A stretch of DNA of 64,000 nucleotides from Candidatus Bathyarchaeota archaeon (GTDB taxonomy: Archaea > Thermoproteota > Bathyarchaeia > Bathyarchaeales > Bathycorpusculaceae). Position numbers and translations under genes: made by a program. The stretch spans positions 117,057-181,056 of the forward strand of contig PLNS01000012.1 of assembly GCA_003141855.1 (NCBI GenBank), written 5' to 3'. A model generated the notes under the pieces. That model was given only the letters and a program-made list of their open reading frames with translations, had not been told where the DNA came from and searched no databases. Below are positions 43,151 through 52,031 of the stretch, piece by piece; position 1 is the stretch's first letter; the number at the start of each line of letters is the position of its first letter.

Positions 43151-44431
43151 TTAGAAAGAGATTTTTGCAGCAGAAGGAATCTTGCCCAAAATTTTTCCCG
43201 TTGCTTTCTCTATTTTTTCGCGGTCAGCCTCGTCGGTGTAGACTCGCAGGATGTTCATGAAGCCTTTGAGGGTTTCGAAGATTTTTGAGATTTCGCTTAG
43301 ACGCTGGAGGGTTTTTGTGCCGCTTTGGCTTCGGCTGAATACTGGAATCTCCATTGACTCCATGAGCACGGCATGATGGTATGGCACGGATGGCACGGTG
43401 GGCACGTCTATTATAACAGCTTCTGGGTTCACGCCCGCTTCCTTCGCAATCTCAACCTGCATCTGCCGCCTATACGATTCGCGCCCAAAAATGTTCGATA
43501 TCATCGTGTCTTTCTCGTAGAAGGTTCGCTCGTAAGCGCATTTGAGCATTCGGCGCCGCTCCAAATCGGCGATGATGCCTTTGGATGCTTTGCATTTTTT
43601 TAGGGCTGACCAAACCGTGTAGTCATCCAGCGCCAGATATTCTTCAGGCGTCTTAAACGCTGTTAAGCCAAGTTCGCTGTTGGCTTTTTCCATGGCGGTC
43701 GCCAGCATAATTTGTGCTGCTCTGCCGACGCGGTGGAAATAGATGCTTTTGAACGATTCAATTCTGGCAATCATGAACGCTTCCAACGCTGACAAAGCGC
43801 CGAGTTCAACCGCCAAGTTCTCGCCTAAAACGTCAAGCGCGTGTATGAGGCGGAACACATCGATGAAACCGTACTCTGCGCCCGTGTGGTAAGTGTCTCG
43901 GACGATGAAGTCTTGTTTGTCAACGTCCACGGCACTACTTATTATCTGGTCAAGGAACGCTCGGTCCTTTTTGTGTAGTTTTCCAACGGCGAGCCCAGCG
44001 ATTTCTTTGGGGTTGTAGCCCATTTTTGATAGTTTATCGCCTACTTCGCTCTTCTCGACTATCCACGAAGTAATATCCTCGTGGGTTTTGTCTAAGTCTT
44101 TGATTAGTAATTGCTCAAAAACATGCGAGAACGGACCGTGCCCAACGTCGTGGAGTAGTGCTGAAATTCTGCATGCGTCCACTTCATCATCGCTGACTAT
44201 GCGTGAAATGTTTGGGTTCTCGAGAACTTCTCCTGCGAGGTACATGACGCCGAGGCTGTGTTCAAAGCGGGTGTGGTTGGCGCCCGGGTAAACGTATTCT
44301 GAACCCGCCAGTTGACGCAATCTGCGCAACCGTTGCATGGGGTAAGAGTCGATGACGTTTTTTTCTGCTTCAGTAATGTACACGTATCCATGCACAGGAT
44401 CCTTTATTTCTCCCCAATAAGCCTTAGGCAC
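43151..44431 (-). CDS. HD-domain phosphohydrolase (dGTPase/SAMHD1-like)
   Basis: 426 aa. HD metal residues H53 (GANHTRFEHSLGV), H94-D95 (LLHDVGHGPFSH) and a distal Asp (VDVDKQDFIVRD). The opening IKDPVHGYVYITEAEKNVIDSYPMQRLRRLRQLG-type pattern is typical for COG1078 proteins, some of which are dNTP triphosphohydrolases. Located back to back with thymidylate kinase, another nucleotide gene. GTG start with TGAGGCTG upstream. Confidence 0.9.
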   Translation of the reverse strand: MPKAYWGEIKDPVHGYVYITEAEKNVIDSYPMQRLRRLRQLAGSEYVYPGANHTRFEHSLGVMYLAGEVLENPNISRIVSDDEVDACRISALLHDVGHGPFSHVFEQLLIKDLDKTHEDITSWIVEKSEVGDKLSKMGYNPKEIAGLAVGKLHKKDRAFLDQIISSAVDVDKQDFIVRDTYHTGAEYGFIDVFRLIHALDVLGENLAVELGALSALEAFMIARIESFKSIYFHRVGRAAQIMLATAMEKANSELGLTAFKTPEEYLALDDYTVWSALKKCKASKGIIADLERRRMLKCAYERTFYEKDTMISNIFGRESYRRQMQVEIAKEAGVNPEAVIIDVPTVPSVPYHHAVLMESMEIPVFSRSQSGTKTLQRLSEISKIFETLKGFMNILRVYTDEADREKIEKATGKILGKIPSAAKISF

Positions 44432-44510
44432 AAGCGCAGCCTCACAGTTTGTTAGTTATATTTATGTATCTCCCTATAATGTGTAACGCTAACCAGCCGA
44501 GTTGACAAAC

Positions 44511-45122
44511 ATGGGCAAGAAGGGCATTTTCATCGTTATCGAAGGCTTAGACGGAAGCGGAAAAACCACCCAAGCAACCTTACTCGCAAAAAAACTATCC
44601 CAAAACCACAACATAATGCTCACGGCAGAGCCCAGCCGAGGCAAAATCGGCACCTTCATCCGCGATGGCTGCCTATATGAAGAAAAACGTTTGCCAACTG
44701 AAGCTGAAGCCTTACTTTTCGCCGCCGACCGCATCGAACACATGCAAAAAGAGATAAAACCCGCACTAGACGAGGGAAAACTCGTAATTTGCGACCGCTA
44801 CGTTTACTCATCCTTAGCCTACCAAGGCAGTGCAGGTCTAAGCCTAGATTGGATTAAAACCATCAACGCCCGCGCCCTGCAGGCAGACTTTGCCATTTTT
44901 ATCGATGTCGCTCCTGAGCGTGTGCTTGAGCGTTTGCAAAGGAAAAAGTCTGTGATGGAAACCTTAAAGACCCAGCAGAAAGTTCGGGAAGTTTATCTCA
45001 AGTACGTGGAGAAAGGTGAGCTGGTTAGGGTTGATGGAGATAAGCCTAAGGATGTCGTGGCTGATGCGTTGTATGCTACGGTCTTGGGTTTGCTTAAAAC
45101 TTTCAAGGGCTTTGTCTCTTGA
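44511..45122 (+). CDS. tmk: thymidylate kinase
   Basis: About 203 aa; dTMP to dTDP. P-loop EGLDGSGKTT, DR-x motif CDRYVYSSLAYQG, LID-like QRKKSVMETLKTQQKVREVY, and EPSRGKIGTFIRD near residue 45. TATA-like GTTATATTTATG at 44455-44466. ATG 44511 preferred; TTG 44502 possible. Divergent from the HD phosphohydrolase. Confidence 0.93.
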   Translation: MGKKGIFIVIEGLDGSGKTTQATLLAKKLSQNHNIMLTAEPSRGKIGTFIRDGCLYEEKRLPTEAEALLFAADRIEHMQKEIKPALDEGKLVICDRYVYSSLAYQGSAGLSLDWIKTINARALQADFAIFIDVAPERVLERLQRKKSVMETLKTQQKVREVYLKYVEKGELVRVDGDKPKDVVADALYATVLGLLKTFKGFVS

Positions 45123-45181
45123 TTGGTGATTTGTGGGTTTCTTGACTTAACATACTAATGGCTCCATTTTCCGTCATCACA

Positions 45182-45234
45182 GACCTACCCCCTATAGGTT
45201 TGTGCATACTATTTCTATTAGGCTCCAAATATGC
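45182..45234 (+). repeat. dispersed intergenic repeat, copy C (second part only)
   Basis: GACCTACCCCCTATAGGTTT then GTGCATAC and CTATTAGGCTCCAAATATG, nearly identical to the second part of copies A and B. The first part is missing, though ACTAATGGCTCCA at about 45153 may be a decayed extra end. Sits between tmk and the ABC permease. Confidence 0.7.
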
Positions 45235-45308
45235 CAAAAAAATTCAGAGGAACTGCTGTAAGCCATTTCTATTAAACTTTAAAATAAAGAAAAAAATTGG
45301 TTTGCGGT

Positions 45309-46442
45309 TTAGTCTTCTCTCCACTTGAACAGTTTCACTGCTGCAACAAAAATTACAGCTGTGATGACTAAAACCACTGCCATATCGATCAATGCCCCCG
45401 GGATGTTTCCGTAGACCATGACGTTGTTTAAGCCTTCAACGATGTAGAATAGTGGCAGGACATGAGCGAAGGTCTGTAGGTAGGCGGGCATGGTGCTGAT
45501 GGGGAAGAAGGTGCCGGCGAGGAACATCATGGGGAACGTTACGATGTTGCCTATGACGCCTGCGGTTTCAGGGCTCTTTGTTACTGTACCAACCAGCATA
45601 CCGAGCGCTGCAAATAGCATTGGGCCTAAGATTAGGAAGGGTATTAGTCCAATTGCTAGGTTAACATGTGCTCCGAAAGCGAAGACTCCCACTCCAACCA
45701 TTAGTAAAAAGCCAGCGATTGTCAAGACAATGTACCAGATGACTTTAGAGGTTAGCCACTCTATCTTTGTGAGCGGTGTAAGTGAGAGTTGCTTGAAGAG
45801 CTTTGTTTTCTTGTATTCTGAGGAAATGTTGACTAGCGAGAACATTGGGCTGGTAAGTATTGAGAACCCGATCAAGCCCGGAATCAGAAAGTCAATGTAA
45901 TTTGTTTGCTGAGTATTAACCGTTGCAGATGTTATACCTATGATTGCTGGAGTGGTGTCACTGTATTTTCGTTGGAAATAATTGAGGTTGAAATAGTTAG
46001 CATATCCATTAACCGTTCCGCTCACGATGCCACTTGAACTTGATGCTGGATTACCATATACTGTCATGTTTACTTGACGGCCAGCCAAATAATTCGCAGA
46101 GAAGTTTGCGGGAATAATAATACCATCAGACGACGAATGGTCAGCTAGATACTGTGAGAAGTTCTCTGAAGCGTCTACTGTTATGACCTTGATTGTGCCT
46201 GAATCGTTAAGCGCAGTTAAAAATTTAGATGCTATATCCATCTGCGGTGAAGCAAACGGACCAGTATCTTGGTTTTGGGCGTAAACATTTACGGTTCCAG
46301 AGCTTCCACCGGAAAAGATTGCGCCGAAAATCAAAATCAAGATTACAGGAAAGATTAAGCCGAAGAATAGTCCGAACTTGTTTCTGAGGTATCCGCGGCT
46401 GAAGACTTTGAAGTCTGAAAAGATTCGTTTTCCACTCACCAT
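45309..46442 (-). CDS. ABC-2 type transporter permease
   Basis: 377 aa. One N-terminal membrane helix (FGLIFPVILILIFGAIF), a large extracellular domain (residues 45-175), then five or six helices including the ABC-2 signature region FPMMFLAGTFFPISTMPAYLQTFAHVLPLFYIVEGL. Exports an unknown substrate (drug, lipid or sugar). Starts 3 nt after the ATPase gene stop: one operon. Confidence 0.92.
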   Translation of the reverse strand: MVSGKRIFSDFKVFSRGYLRNKFGLFFGLIFPVILILIFGAIFSGGSSGTVNVYAQNQDTGPFASPQMDIASKFLTALNDSGTIKVITVDASENFSQYLADHSSSDGIIIPANFSANYLAGRQVNMTVYGNPASSSSGIVSGTVNGYANYFNLNYFQRKYSDTTPAIIGITSATVNTQQTNYIDFLIPGLIGFSILTSPMFSLVNISSEYKKTKLFKQLSLTPLTKIEWLTSKVIWYIVLTIAGFLLMVGVGVFAFGAHVNLAIGLIPFLILGPMLFAALGMLVGTVTKSPETAGVIGNIVTFPMMFLAGTFFPISTMPAYLQTFAHVLPLFYIVEGLNNVMVYGNIPGALIDMAVVLVITAVIFVAAVKLFKWRED

Positions 46443-46445
46443 CTT

Positions 46446-47399
46446 TTAGCGCCTCCGCCTATCATTGGGTTTGGCTTCAGTTTCATCTGAATTGATTTCT
46501 GCTCCGCTGACAAGCCTAATAAAAACATCGTCTAAGCTGTCTTGGCGTGTTTGAATTTCGCCCCAGTCCATTCCTGACTGTTCAGCGGCTGCCAAAGCTG
46601 CGAGTGCGTCGATTCTCTTTTTCAGCGGTATGATGATTTCTCCTCTGGCTGCGTTGTAATCAACCTGCAAATCAGTGTTTGCTTTAATGTAGTCGGCGAG
46701 TTTTTCGCTTCCGTGAATTTCCAATCGTTCCCCTGAACCGTGTTGCTGAATGATTTCTTCTGAGGTTCCCATGGCAACTATTTTTCCATGGTTCATGATG
46801 GCTACTCTGTCGCAGAGTTGCTGCGCCTCGTCAAGATAATGAGTGGTTAAAATGATTGTTTTACCCTTAGCTTTCAATCCGCGTATGACTTCCCAGATTG
46901 CGCGCCTCGCGTTCGGGTCCAATCCCGTGGTTGGCTCGTCGAGGAACAGCAGTTCAGGCGAATTTACCAGCGAAAGAGCAAGCCCTGTTTTCTGCTTCTG
47001 CCCTCCAGAGAGATTGTCAAAGTGAACTTTAGCTGAATCTTCAAGCAAAACTTCCCTTAAAATCATGTCTGGGTCCACTTTAACGTTGAAGAGGTCAGCA
47101 TAATATATTATGGCTTCACGTGGAGTGGTTTTCTCGAAAAAGGTGAAGTCTTGTGGGATAACTCCGATTTTCTGGTGCAATTGATAACCGTTTTTCCACG
47201 GGTCAAGGCCGAGAACTTTCACTTCTCCTCCGTCTCTTTCACGCAAGCCCTCCATGATTTCGATGCAGGTGGTTTTTCCTGCGCCGTTCGGACCCAAAAG
47301 ACCGAAGACTTCGCCTTCTTTAACTGTAAAGGAGATGCCGTCTACTGCTTTTAAATCTCCATAGTGCTTTTTTAGGGATGTAACTTCAATCGGTAACAT
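46446..47399 (-). CDS. ABC transporter ATP-binding protein (DrrA-like)
   Basis: 317 aa. Walker A GLLGPNGAGKTT, Q-loop GVIPQDF, signature LSGGQKQK, Walker B LLFLDEPTTGLDP, H-loop TTHYLDEAQQL, and a C-terminal domain typical of DrrA-type exporters (about 220-300). Minus-strand TATA-like ACTTATATTT about 47473. First gene of the exporter operon. Confidence 0.95.
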   Translation of the reverse strand: MLPIEVTSLKKHYGDLKAVDGISFTVKEGEVFGLLGPNGAGKTTCIEIMEGLRERDGGEVKVLGLDPWKNGYQLHQKIGVIPQDFTFFEKTTPREAIIYYADLFNVKVDPDMILREVLLEDSAKVHFDNLSGGQKQKTGLALSLVNSPELLFLDEPTTGLDPNARRAIWEVIRGLKAKGKTIILTTHYLDEAQQLCDRVAIMNHGKIVAMGTSEEIIQQHGSGERLEIHGSEKLADYIKANTDLQVDYNAARGEIIIPLKKRIDALAALAAAEQSGMDWGEIQTRQDSLDDVFIRLVSGAEINSDETEAKPNDRRRR

Positions 47400-47525
47400 G
47401 CTCGATTAGCTCCTTTGTCGCTTTTTGCAGCTGTACTTGCTGCTTTTCTTAGGTATTTGCTGTTAGAAATATAAGTTTCGGCTATAATTCATATACAATT
47501 TAACTTTTGTTGAGCCGTGTGGACA

Positions 47526-48041
47526 TTAAATGCTTGTTTTCTTAAGAATTTTCCTATTCTTATTCGATGACTCATTTATTTTAGTAAAAATAAACGCTGT
47601 TAACTCTTCGGGCGAAATGTATCTGGGTCCACGCTCATGAAAAACTTGAACTTCAAATATGTCCTTGCTAAAGATGGTTCTTAGCATGTAGTAGTCAAAC
47701 TTTAACGGGGTCCTTTTTTCGCCGTTGCCCTTGTAGTAGCGGATGGAGCAGAAAAAATCCATCGAATGCAAACGCTCCTTCGCCAAAAAATTTAGCGCTT
47801 TCTTGAGTTCCTCTTCATCAATGTAATTGAAGCCTTCTGATTCAGCTAGTCCAAACTCAAAAATCACCTTGCCCTGTGGCACTGTGGGATTGGTGACTTC
47901 CTCAAAACTAAACTCCTTACGGTTTATCTCATAAAAAACTTGAATCATCTTTTGCTGAAGTTGTTTGCTTGAAAGTGTTGAATTGAAACTGTCGATTCTA
48001 TGGATGTTTGTGGGGAAATTTTCGTAAAAACCCAAAGTCAA
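47526..48041 (-). CDS. conserved archaeal protein of unknown function
   Basis: 171 aa, soluble, mixed alpha/beta. FEFGLAESEGFNYIDEEELKKALNFL, MDFFCSIRYYKGNGEKRTPLKFDYYMLR and HERGPRYISPEELTAFI look like a conserved domain, no family name recalled. TTG start at 48041, 12 nt after the UPF0148 gene, so probably an operon. Confidence 0.65.
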   Translation of the reverse strand: MTLGFYENFPTNIHRIDSFNSTLSSKQLQQKMIQVFYEINRKEFSFEEVTNPTVPQGKVIFEFGLAESEGFNYIDEEELKKALNFLAKERLHSMDFFCSIRYYKGNGEKRTPLKFDYYMLRTIFSKDIFEVQVFHERGPRYISPEELTAFIFTKINESSNKNRKILKKTSI

Positions 48042-48053
48042 ATTGGTTCGTGC

Positions 48054-48419
48054 TCAAGCTTTCATTTTTTTAATCTTTTCAAGGCTATTCAGCAATTCGC
48101 CGAGCGCAAGAGTGAGTTTTTGCAGTTCATCCATGTCTTCAGTTTTCTCAATCTTACCCTGTATGTCCTGCATCTTTGCCATCAGTGTTGCTTCAAGCTT
48201 GTCGTAGGTTGTGGTGGGCGCTGGAGCTTGTTTGGGCGGTTCTTCGCCTTCCTTAACGACTACCACTTTCTTTTCGTCCTTTGCGCACCAAAGTGTGCCA
48301 TCTTTTAGCCTAAAGAGTGGGGATGAGCAGACTGGGCATGAGAGGTCGGTTAAGGCGGCGCCTTGAAGTAGCAGGATTGCCCCTCGTTTGACGGGCGTGT
48401 TTTCTGTTTTTTGTTGCAT
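48054..48419 (-). CDS. UPF0148 (autoantigen p27-like) zinc protein
   Basis: About 121 aa. Family hallmark RGAILLLQGAALTDLSCPVC, SPLFRLKDGTLWCAKDEKKVVVV (zinc ribbon), and a C-terminal coiled coil. Conserved in archaea, related to human Sjogren/scleroderma autoantigen 1; function unclear. ATG 48419 follows GGGGTT. Confidence 0.88.
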   Translation of the reverse strand: MQQKTENTPVKRGAILLLQGAALTDLSCPVCSSPLFRLKDGTLWCAKDEKKVVVVKEGEEPPKQAPAPTTTYDKLEATLMAKMQDIQGKIEKTEDMDELQKLTLALGELLNSLEKIKKMKA

Positions 48420-48496
48420 ATAGAACCCCAAAGTAAATACGTGTCAATGCTTATATAACTTGGTCACTGCCAAAGTGCATTAAAGGGGAACTATTT

Positions 48497-48775
48497 ATGG
48501 TGCGCAAGAAAAAATCTGAAGAGTATGAAGCCAAGATTCAGCAAGCGTTAGTAGTGCTCGGTGAAGTCTCGGAAGACAGTACAACGCCCAGAAATATTAG
48601 ACGTTCCGCAAAAGACGCCATAAATTCTCTGCATAGCCCCGAATATACTCCTGCGGTGAGAGCTTCAAACGCCGTGTCGATGCTGGATGAGATTCTGCAA
48701 GACCCAAACATGCCACCCTACACACGGGTAAAGCTTTGGAACGTAATGAGCTTCATAGAAGCCATAAAAGACTAA
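48497..48775 (+). CDS. UPF0147 family protein
   Basis: 92 aa, helical. VLGEVSEDSTTPRNIRRSAKDAINSL, RASNAVSMLDEILQDPNMPPYTRV and LWNVMSFIE define UPF0147, an archaeal family of unknown role. Divergent from the UPF0148 gene. Confidence 0.92.
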   Translation: MVRKKKSEEYEAKIQQALVVLGEVSEDSTTPRNIRRSAKDAINSLHSPEYTPAVRASNAVSMLDEILQDPNMPPYTRVKLWNVMSFIEAIKD

Positions 48776-48818
48776 TCGCTTCACTTTTTGTTTTTAATCA
48801 CTTTATAGAAACGCAGGG

Positions 48819-49289
48819 TTATTTGGCTTGTTTAGACAGCTTCTTAACTTCCTTATACGAGCGAGCGCAGTGCATGCAGCAAAACGCTGTTTCTTTGCCG
48901 TCGATGACTTCTCGGTAGCCACCCTCGTAGACTTTGCAGCCGCAGTGGGCGCAGACGTAGAGGCTTGGTTCAATGGCGATTGCAACTAGCGTGGCGAAGC
49001 GTTTGAAGAGTCCAGTGCACAATTCTCTGCCTTCCTCGGTAAGTTCGAAGATTTTTCTTTCTTTCTCGCCAACAGGTTTCTTGGTGTGTGTGACTAGGCC
49101 TTTTTCTTCGAGTTGTTGTAGGAAGGGGTAGACTAGGCTTGGGCTGACTTCTTTTTTGACTCTTTTTTTGAATTGGCTAATTATGCTATATCCGTGGGCT
49201 GGTCCTTCGTAGAGTATGGTGAGTATGTAGAAGCGGGAGAAGTCGGAAATTAAGTCATCGATGTTTGCGGGTTGTTTGTCGTTTGCCAT
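48819..49289 (-). CDS. PadR-like regulator with C-terminal TRASH-like metal-binding domain
   Basis: 156 aa. Residues 12-100: PadR winged helix (FYILTILYEGPAHGYSIISQF...SPSLVYPFLQQLEEKGLV). Residues 110-148: cysteine cluster CAHCGCKVYEGGYREV...FCCMHCARSY, resembling TRASH-type metallochaperone/sensor domains. This suggests a metal-responsive repressor (inference). A minus-strand TATA box at 49322-49329 and a perfect palindrome at 49334-49349 precede it; a cupin gene faces it. Confidence 0.85.
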   Translation of the reverse strand: MANDKQPANIDDLISDFSRFYILTILYEGPAHGYSIISQFKKRVKKEVSPSLVYPFLQQLEEKGLVTHTKKPVGEKERKIFELTEEGRELCTGLFKRFATLVAIAIEPSLYVCAHCGCKVYEGGYREVIDGKETAFCCMHCARSYKEVKKLSKQAK

Positions 49290-49321
49290 TGGTGTTCTTT
49301 GTTTATTGGGTGGGTTTGCTG

Positions 49322-49329
49322 TTATAAAT
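49322..49329 (-). promoter_or_regulatory. TATA box for the PadR-TRASH gene
   Basis: TTTATAAC on the minus strand; transcript start predicted about 49300, 10 nt before ATG 49289. Confidence 0.5.
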
Positions 49330-49333
49330 GTTC

Positions 49334-49349
49334 TTTAGATATATCTAAA
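49334..49349. promoter_or_regulatory. perfect 16-bp palindrome, likely operator
   Basis: TTTAGATATATCTAAA, symmetrical, between the divergent PadR-TRASH and cupin genes and abutting the regulator's TATA box. Placement fits autoregulation and control of the cupin gene. Confidence 0.55.
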
Positions 49350-49402
49350 AAATACACATGATACTCCTTTAATAGCGAACTATCAAAACATTATGTGATA
49401 TC

Positions 49403-49744
49403 ATGAAAGTCTTCAATTACAAAACAGTTAGAGCTGAAAAAGCAGATTGTTGCGTTGAAAAAACACAGGTAAGATGGCTGATTACCAAGGAGATGGGCGC
49501 TGAAAACTTTGCCATGAGGCTCTTTGAGATGGAGCCCGGAGGCTGCAGTCCTCTGCATGAGCATCCATGGGAACATGAAGTATTTGTCTTGGAAGGAGAA
49601 GGCTTAGTTTTTGATGGGGAAAAAGCAGTGCCCCTCCAAAATGGTGATGTTATCTTTGTGAAGTCCAACGAGCGGCATCAGTTCAAAAACAACAGCGAAA
49701 AGCCCCTAAAATTCCTGTGCCTAATACCATACATTAAAGAATAA
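49403..49744 (+). CDS. single-domain cupin
   Basis: 113 aa. Metal-binding cupin motifs PLHEHPWEHEVFVLEGEG and NGDVIFVKSNERHQF with His, His, Glu, His ligands. Small cupins of this sort bind metals or act as isomerases/dioxygenases; exact role unknown. TATA-like CTTTAATAG about 49368 predicts a leaderless message at ATG 49403. Divergent from a probable metal-sensing regulator. Confidence 0.85.
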   Translation: MKVFNYKTVRAEKADCCVEKTQVRWLITKEMGAENFAMRLFEMEPGGCSPLHEHPWEHEVFVLEGEGLVFDGEKAVPLQNGDVIFVKSNERHQFKNNSEKPLKFLCLIPYIKE

Positions 49745-49828
49745 ACCTGCTTTCCTTTTGGCACACTGTAGCTAAAAATATATGCTAGTTGTTACATCTA
49801 ACTCTGGGTTCCAAGAGGGCAAAGTTCC

Positions 49829-51211
49829 TTGAAATATGACGTAATAATCGTGGGCGCAGGCCCAGCAGGCATCTTCTCAGCGCTAGAACTAACCGAAAAA
49901 ACAAACCTCAACGTCTTAATCCTCGACCGAGGACTAGACATTGACAAGCGCAAGTGCCCCTCAAGCCGAGGCTTCGAATGCGTCCACTGTGAACCATGCT
50001 CAGTTCTCTCAGGCTGGGGCGGAGCAGGCGCTTACAGCGACGGCAAACTAACCCTATCCACGGAAGTTGGCGGATGGCTAAACCAGTACGTCACAACCAA
50101 AGAACTCCAGGAACTAGTCAAATACGTAGACAACATCTACCTTAAATTCGGTGCAAGCGAACAAGTCTACGGTGGCGAAAACGAGGAAGTAGACGAAATC
50201 GAACGGCAAGCCTCGCTTGCAGGTTTGAAGCTTATCAAGCAAAAAGTCCGCCACATGGGCACCGATAAATGCCTCGAAACCCTGCAAAGAATGCGCAAGG
50301 CACTCAACGGCAAAATCACTTTTCTACCAAAAACAGAAGTAAAAGGACTAATCGCCGAAAACCACACCATCCAAGGCGTCGAAACTGTAAATGGCGAAAA
50401 ATTCCTCGCTAAATACGTGATAATTGCTCCTGGAAGAAGCGGGGCAGAATGGCTCCAAACTGAAGCTCAAATCCGCGGGTTAAAAACCGTAAATAACCCA
50501 GTAGACATCGGCGTGCGGGTTGAGCTTTTGGCTTCAGTCATGGAGAAACTCACTAAAGCGCTCTATGAGCCAAAACTGGTTTATTTTTCACGGGATTTTG
50601 ATGACATGGTTCGCACTTTCTGTGTTTCGCCATACGGCGAAGTCACTACAGAATCCTACGATGGCGTCTTAACCGTTAACGGCGGAAGCCATGCAGAAAC
50701 AAGAACAGACAACACAAACTTCGCCATCCTCGTCAGCACCTCATTCACTGAACCTTTCAAAGAACCAATTGCCTACGGCAAATACATAGCAAGGCTTTCC
50801 AACCTGTTAAGCGGCGGCGTAATGGTTCAGCGGCTAGGCGACCTAAATCATGGTCGTCGTTCCACACCTGAACGGCTATCACACAGCGTAGTCACACCCA
50901 CCCTCAAAAACGCCACTCCAGGAGACTTAAGCTTCGTGCTGCCCTACCGTTACTTAGTAGACATACGGGAGATGCTGCAAGCACTAGACAAAATCGCGCC
51001 AGGCGTTGCCTCACCTGAAACACTACTGTACGGCGTCGAAGTCAAATTCTACTCCTCACACCTGCAACTAAACCATGCGTTAGAAAGCAAAATCCAGAAT
51101 ATGTTCACCATCGGCGACGGCGCAGGCGTCACCCGCGGACTTATTCAAGCTTCAGCGTCAGGAATTATCGTTGCGAGGGAAATCCTCAAACGTGAAAAAC
51201 TGAAGGACTAG
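49829..51211 (+). CDS. FAD-dependent dehydrogenase (COG2509)
   Basis: 460 aa. N-terminal dinucleotide fold DVIIVGAGPAGIFSALEL, RGLDIDKRKCPSSRGFECVHCEPCSVLSGWGGAGAYSDGKL (cysteine-bearing insert typical of COG2509), C-terminal FTIGDGAGVTRGLIQASASG. Flavoprotein of unknown substrate. TTG start with GAGGGCAAAG upstream. Followed after 4 nt by the zinc-ribbon gene of the SPFH module. Confidence 0.88.
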   Translation: MKYDVIIVGAGPAGIFSALELTEKTNLNVLILDRGLDIDKRKCPSSRGFECVHCEPCSVLSGWGGAGAYSDGKLTLSTEVGGWLNQYVTTKELQELVKYVDNIYLKFGASEQVYGGENEEVDEIERQASLAGLKLIKQKVRHMGTDKCLETLQRMRKALNGKITFLPKTEVKGLIAENHTIQGVETVNGEKFLAKYVIIAPGRSGAEWLQTEAQIRGLKTVNNPVDIGVRVELLASVMEKLTKALYEPKLVYFSRDFDDMVRTFCVSPYGEVTTESYDGVLTVNGGSHAETRTDNTNFAILVSTSFTEPFKEPIAYGKYIARLSNLLSGGVMVQRLGDLNHGRRSTPERLSHSVVTPTLKNATPGDLSFVLPYRYLVDIREMLQALDKIAPGVASPETLLYGVEVKFYSSHLQLNHALESKIQNMFTIGDGAGVTRGLIQASASGIIVAREILKREKLKD

Positions 51212-51215
51212 AAAA

Positions 51216-51962
51216 ATGGCTGCTGTGGCTCAGGAAATAAGGTGCTCGCATTGCGGTGCCCCAGTTGAGTTCAAGCCAGGCGAACTAGTAGCCACCTGCA
51301 AATACTGCGGCTTCACCACCGTAATCGAAACAGGCCAAGCATTCACTTTTGAGCACTCTTTACTGCTAAACAGCTACTCTGAAGAGCAAGTGGAAAATTT
51401 AGTGCGCGATTGGATGCGCTCAGGCTTCATGAAACCAGGCGATTTAGCTAAAAAATCAAAAATAACCGAGAAAAACCTGGTTTACTTACCATTTTGGCTT
51501 GTTTCCGCCGACGCTACAACCAAGTACAAAGGAATTTTCGAGCGCATATCGCCACCTATTGTTAAGGAAGGACAAATCCAAAAAGAGTACAACTGGCTGG
51601 TGTTAGCAAGAGAAGCATCAGGCTTTCCAACCAGAGAATATAACGTTCCTTTAACGGGCAAAATTCCATATGACTTCAGAAAAATCGAAGGCTTCGCCAA
51701 ACTGCTAAACAGCGAAATGACCCGCGATGAAGCCTTAGAGATTGCTAAGCAGCAGATTGAAGCCCTTCACCGTTTTCTGCTCCAGCAGGATATAGATAAA
51801 ATTGTTGAAGCCAATACGACCATTAACTTGAAGCAGATGGTTTACCTGCATGCGCCAGTCTGGTTCATAAAATACGAGTACAAAAACAACGCCTACCAGA
51901 TGATTGTTGATGGCGCGACGGGTATGGTTTTGAAGGGCGATATACCCTCTTCCAAGTTCTAG
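51216..51962 (+). CDS. zinc-ribbon protein of the SPFH module
   Basis: 248 aa. Zinc ribbon at the N-terminus (CSHCGAPVEFKPGELVATCKYCG), then a beta-rich body with VYLPFWLVSADATTKYKG and MVYLHAPVWFIKYEYKNNAYQMIVDGATG, a pattern of repeated L/APFW motifs seen in proteins encoded near SPFH and zinc-ribbon membrane proteins. No membrane segment obvious. First of four genes in the same direction. Confidence 0.7.
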   Translation: MAAVAQEIRCSHCGAPVEFKPGELVATCKYCGFTTVIETGQAFTFEHSLLLNSYSEEQVENLVRDWMRSGFMKPGDLAKKSKITEKNLVYLPFWLVSADATTKYKGIFERISPPIVKEGQIQKEYNWLVLAREASGFPTREYNVPLTGKIPYDFRKIEGFAKLLNSEMTRDEALEIAKQQIEALHRFLLQQDIDKIVEANTTINLKQMVYLHAPVWFIKYEYKNNAYQMIVDGATGMVLKGDIPSSKF

Positions 51963-52031
51963 TTTTGTTTAATAAACTTTAAAAGCAAGCGTTTTTCTAT
52001 AACGGAATGCAAATATTGGAGGATTTAGGCA

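Noticed and set aside
48000-48308. 102-codon plus-strand frame
   Set aside because: Fully antisense to the UPF0148 gene and the following gene; no protein character.
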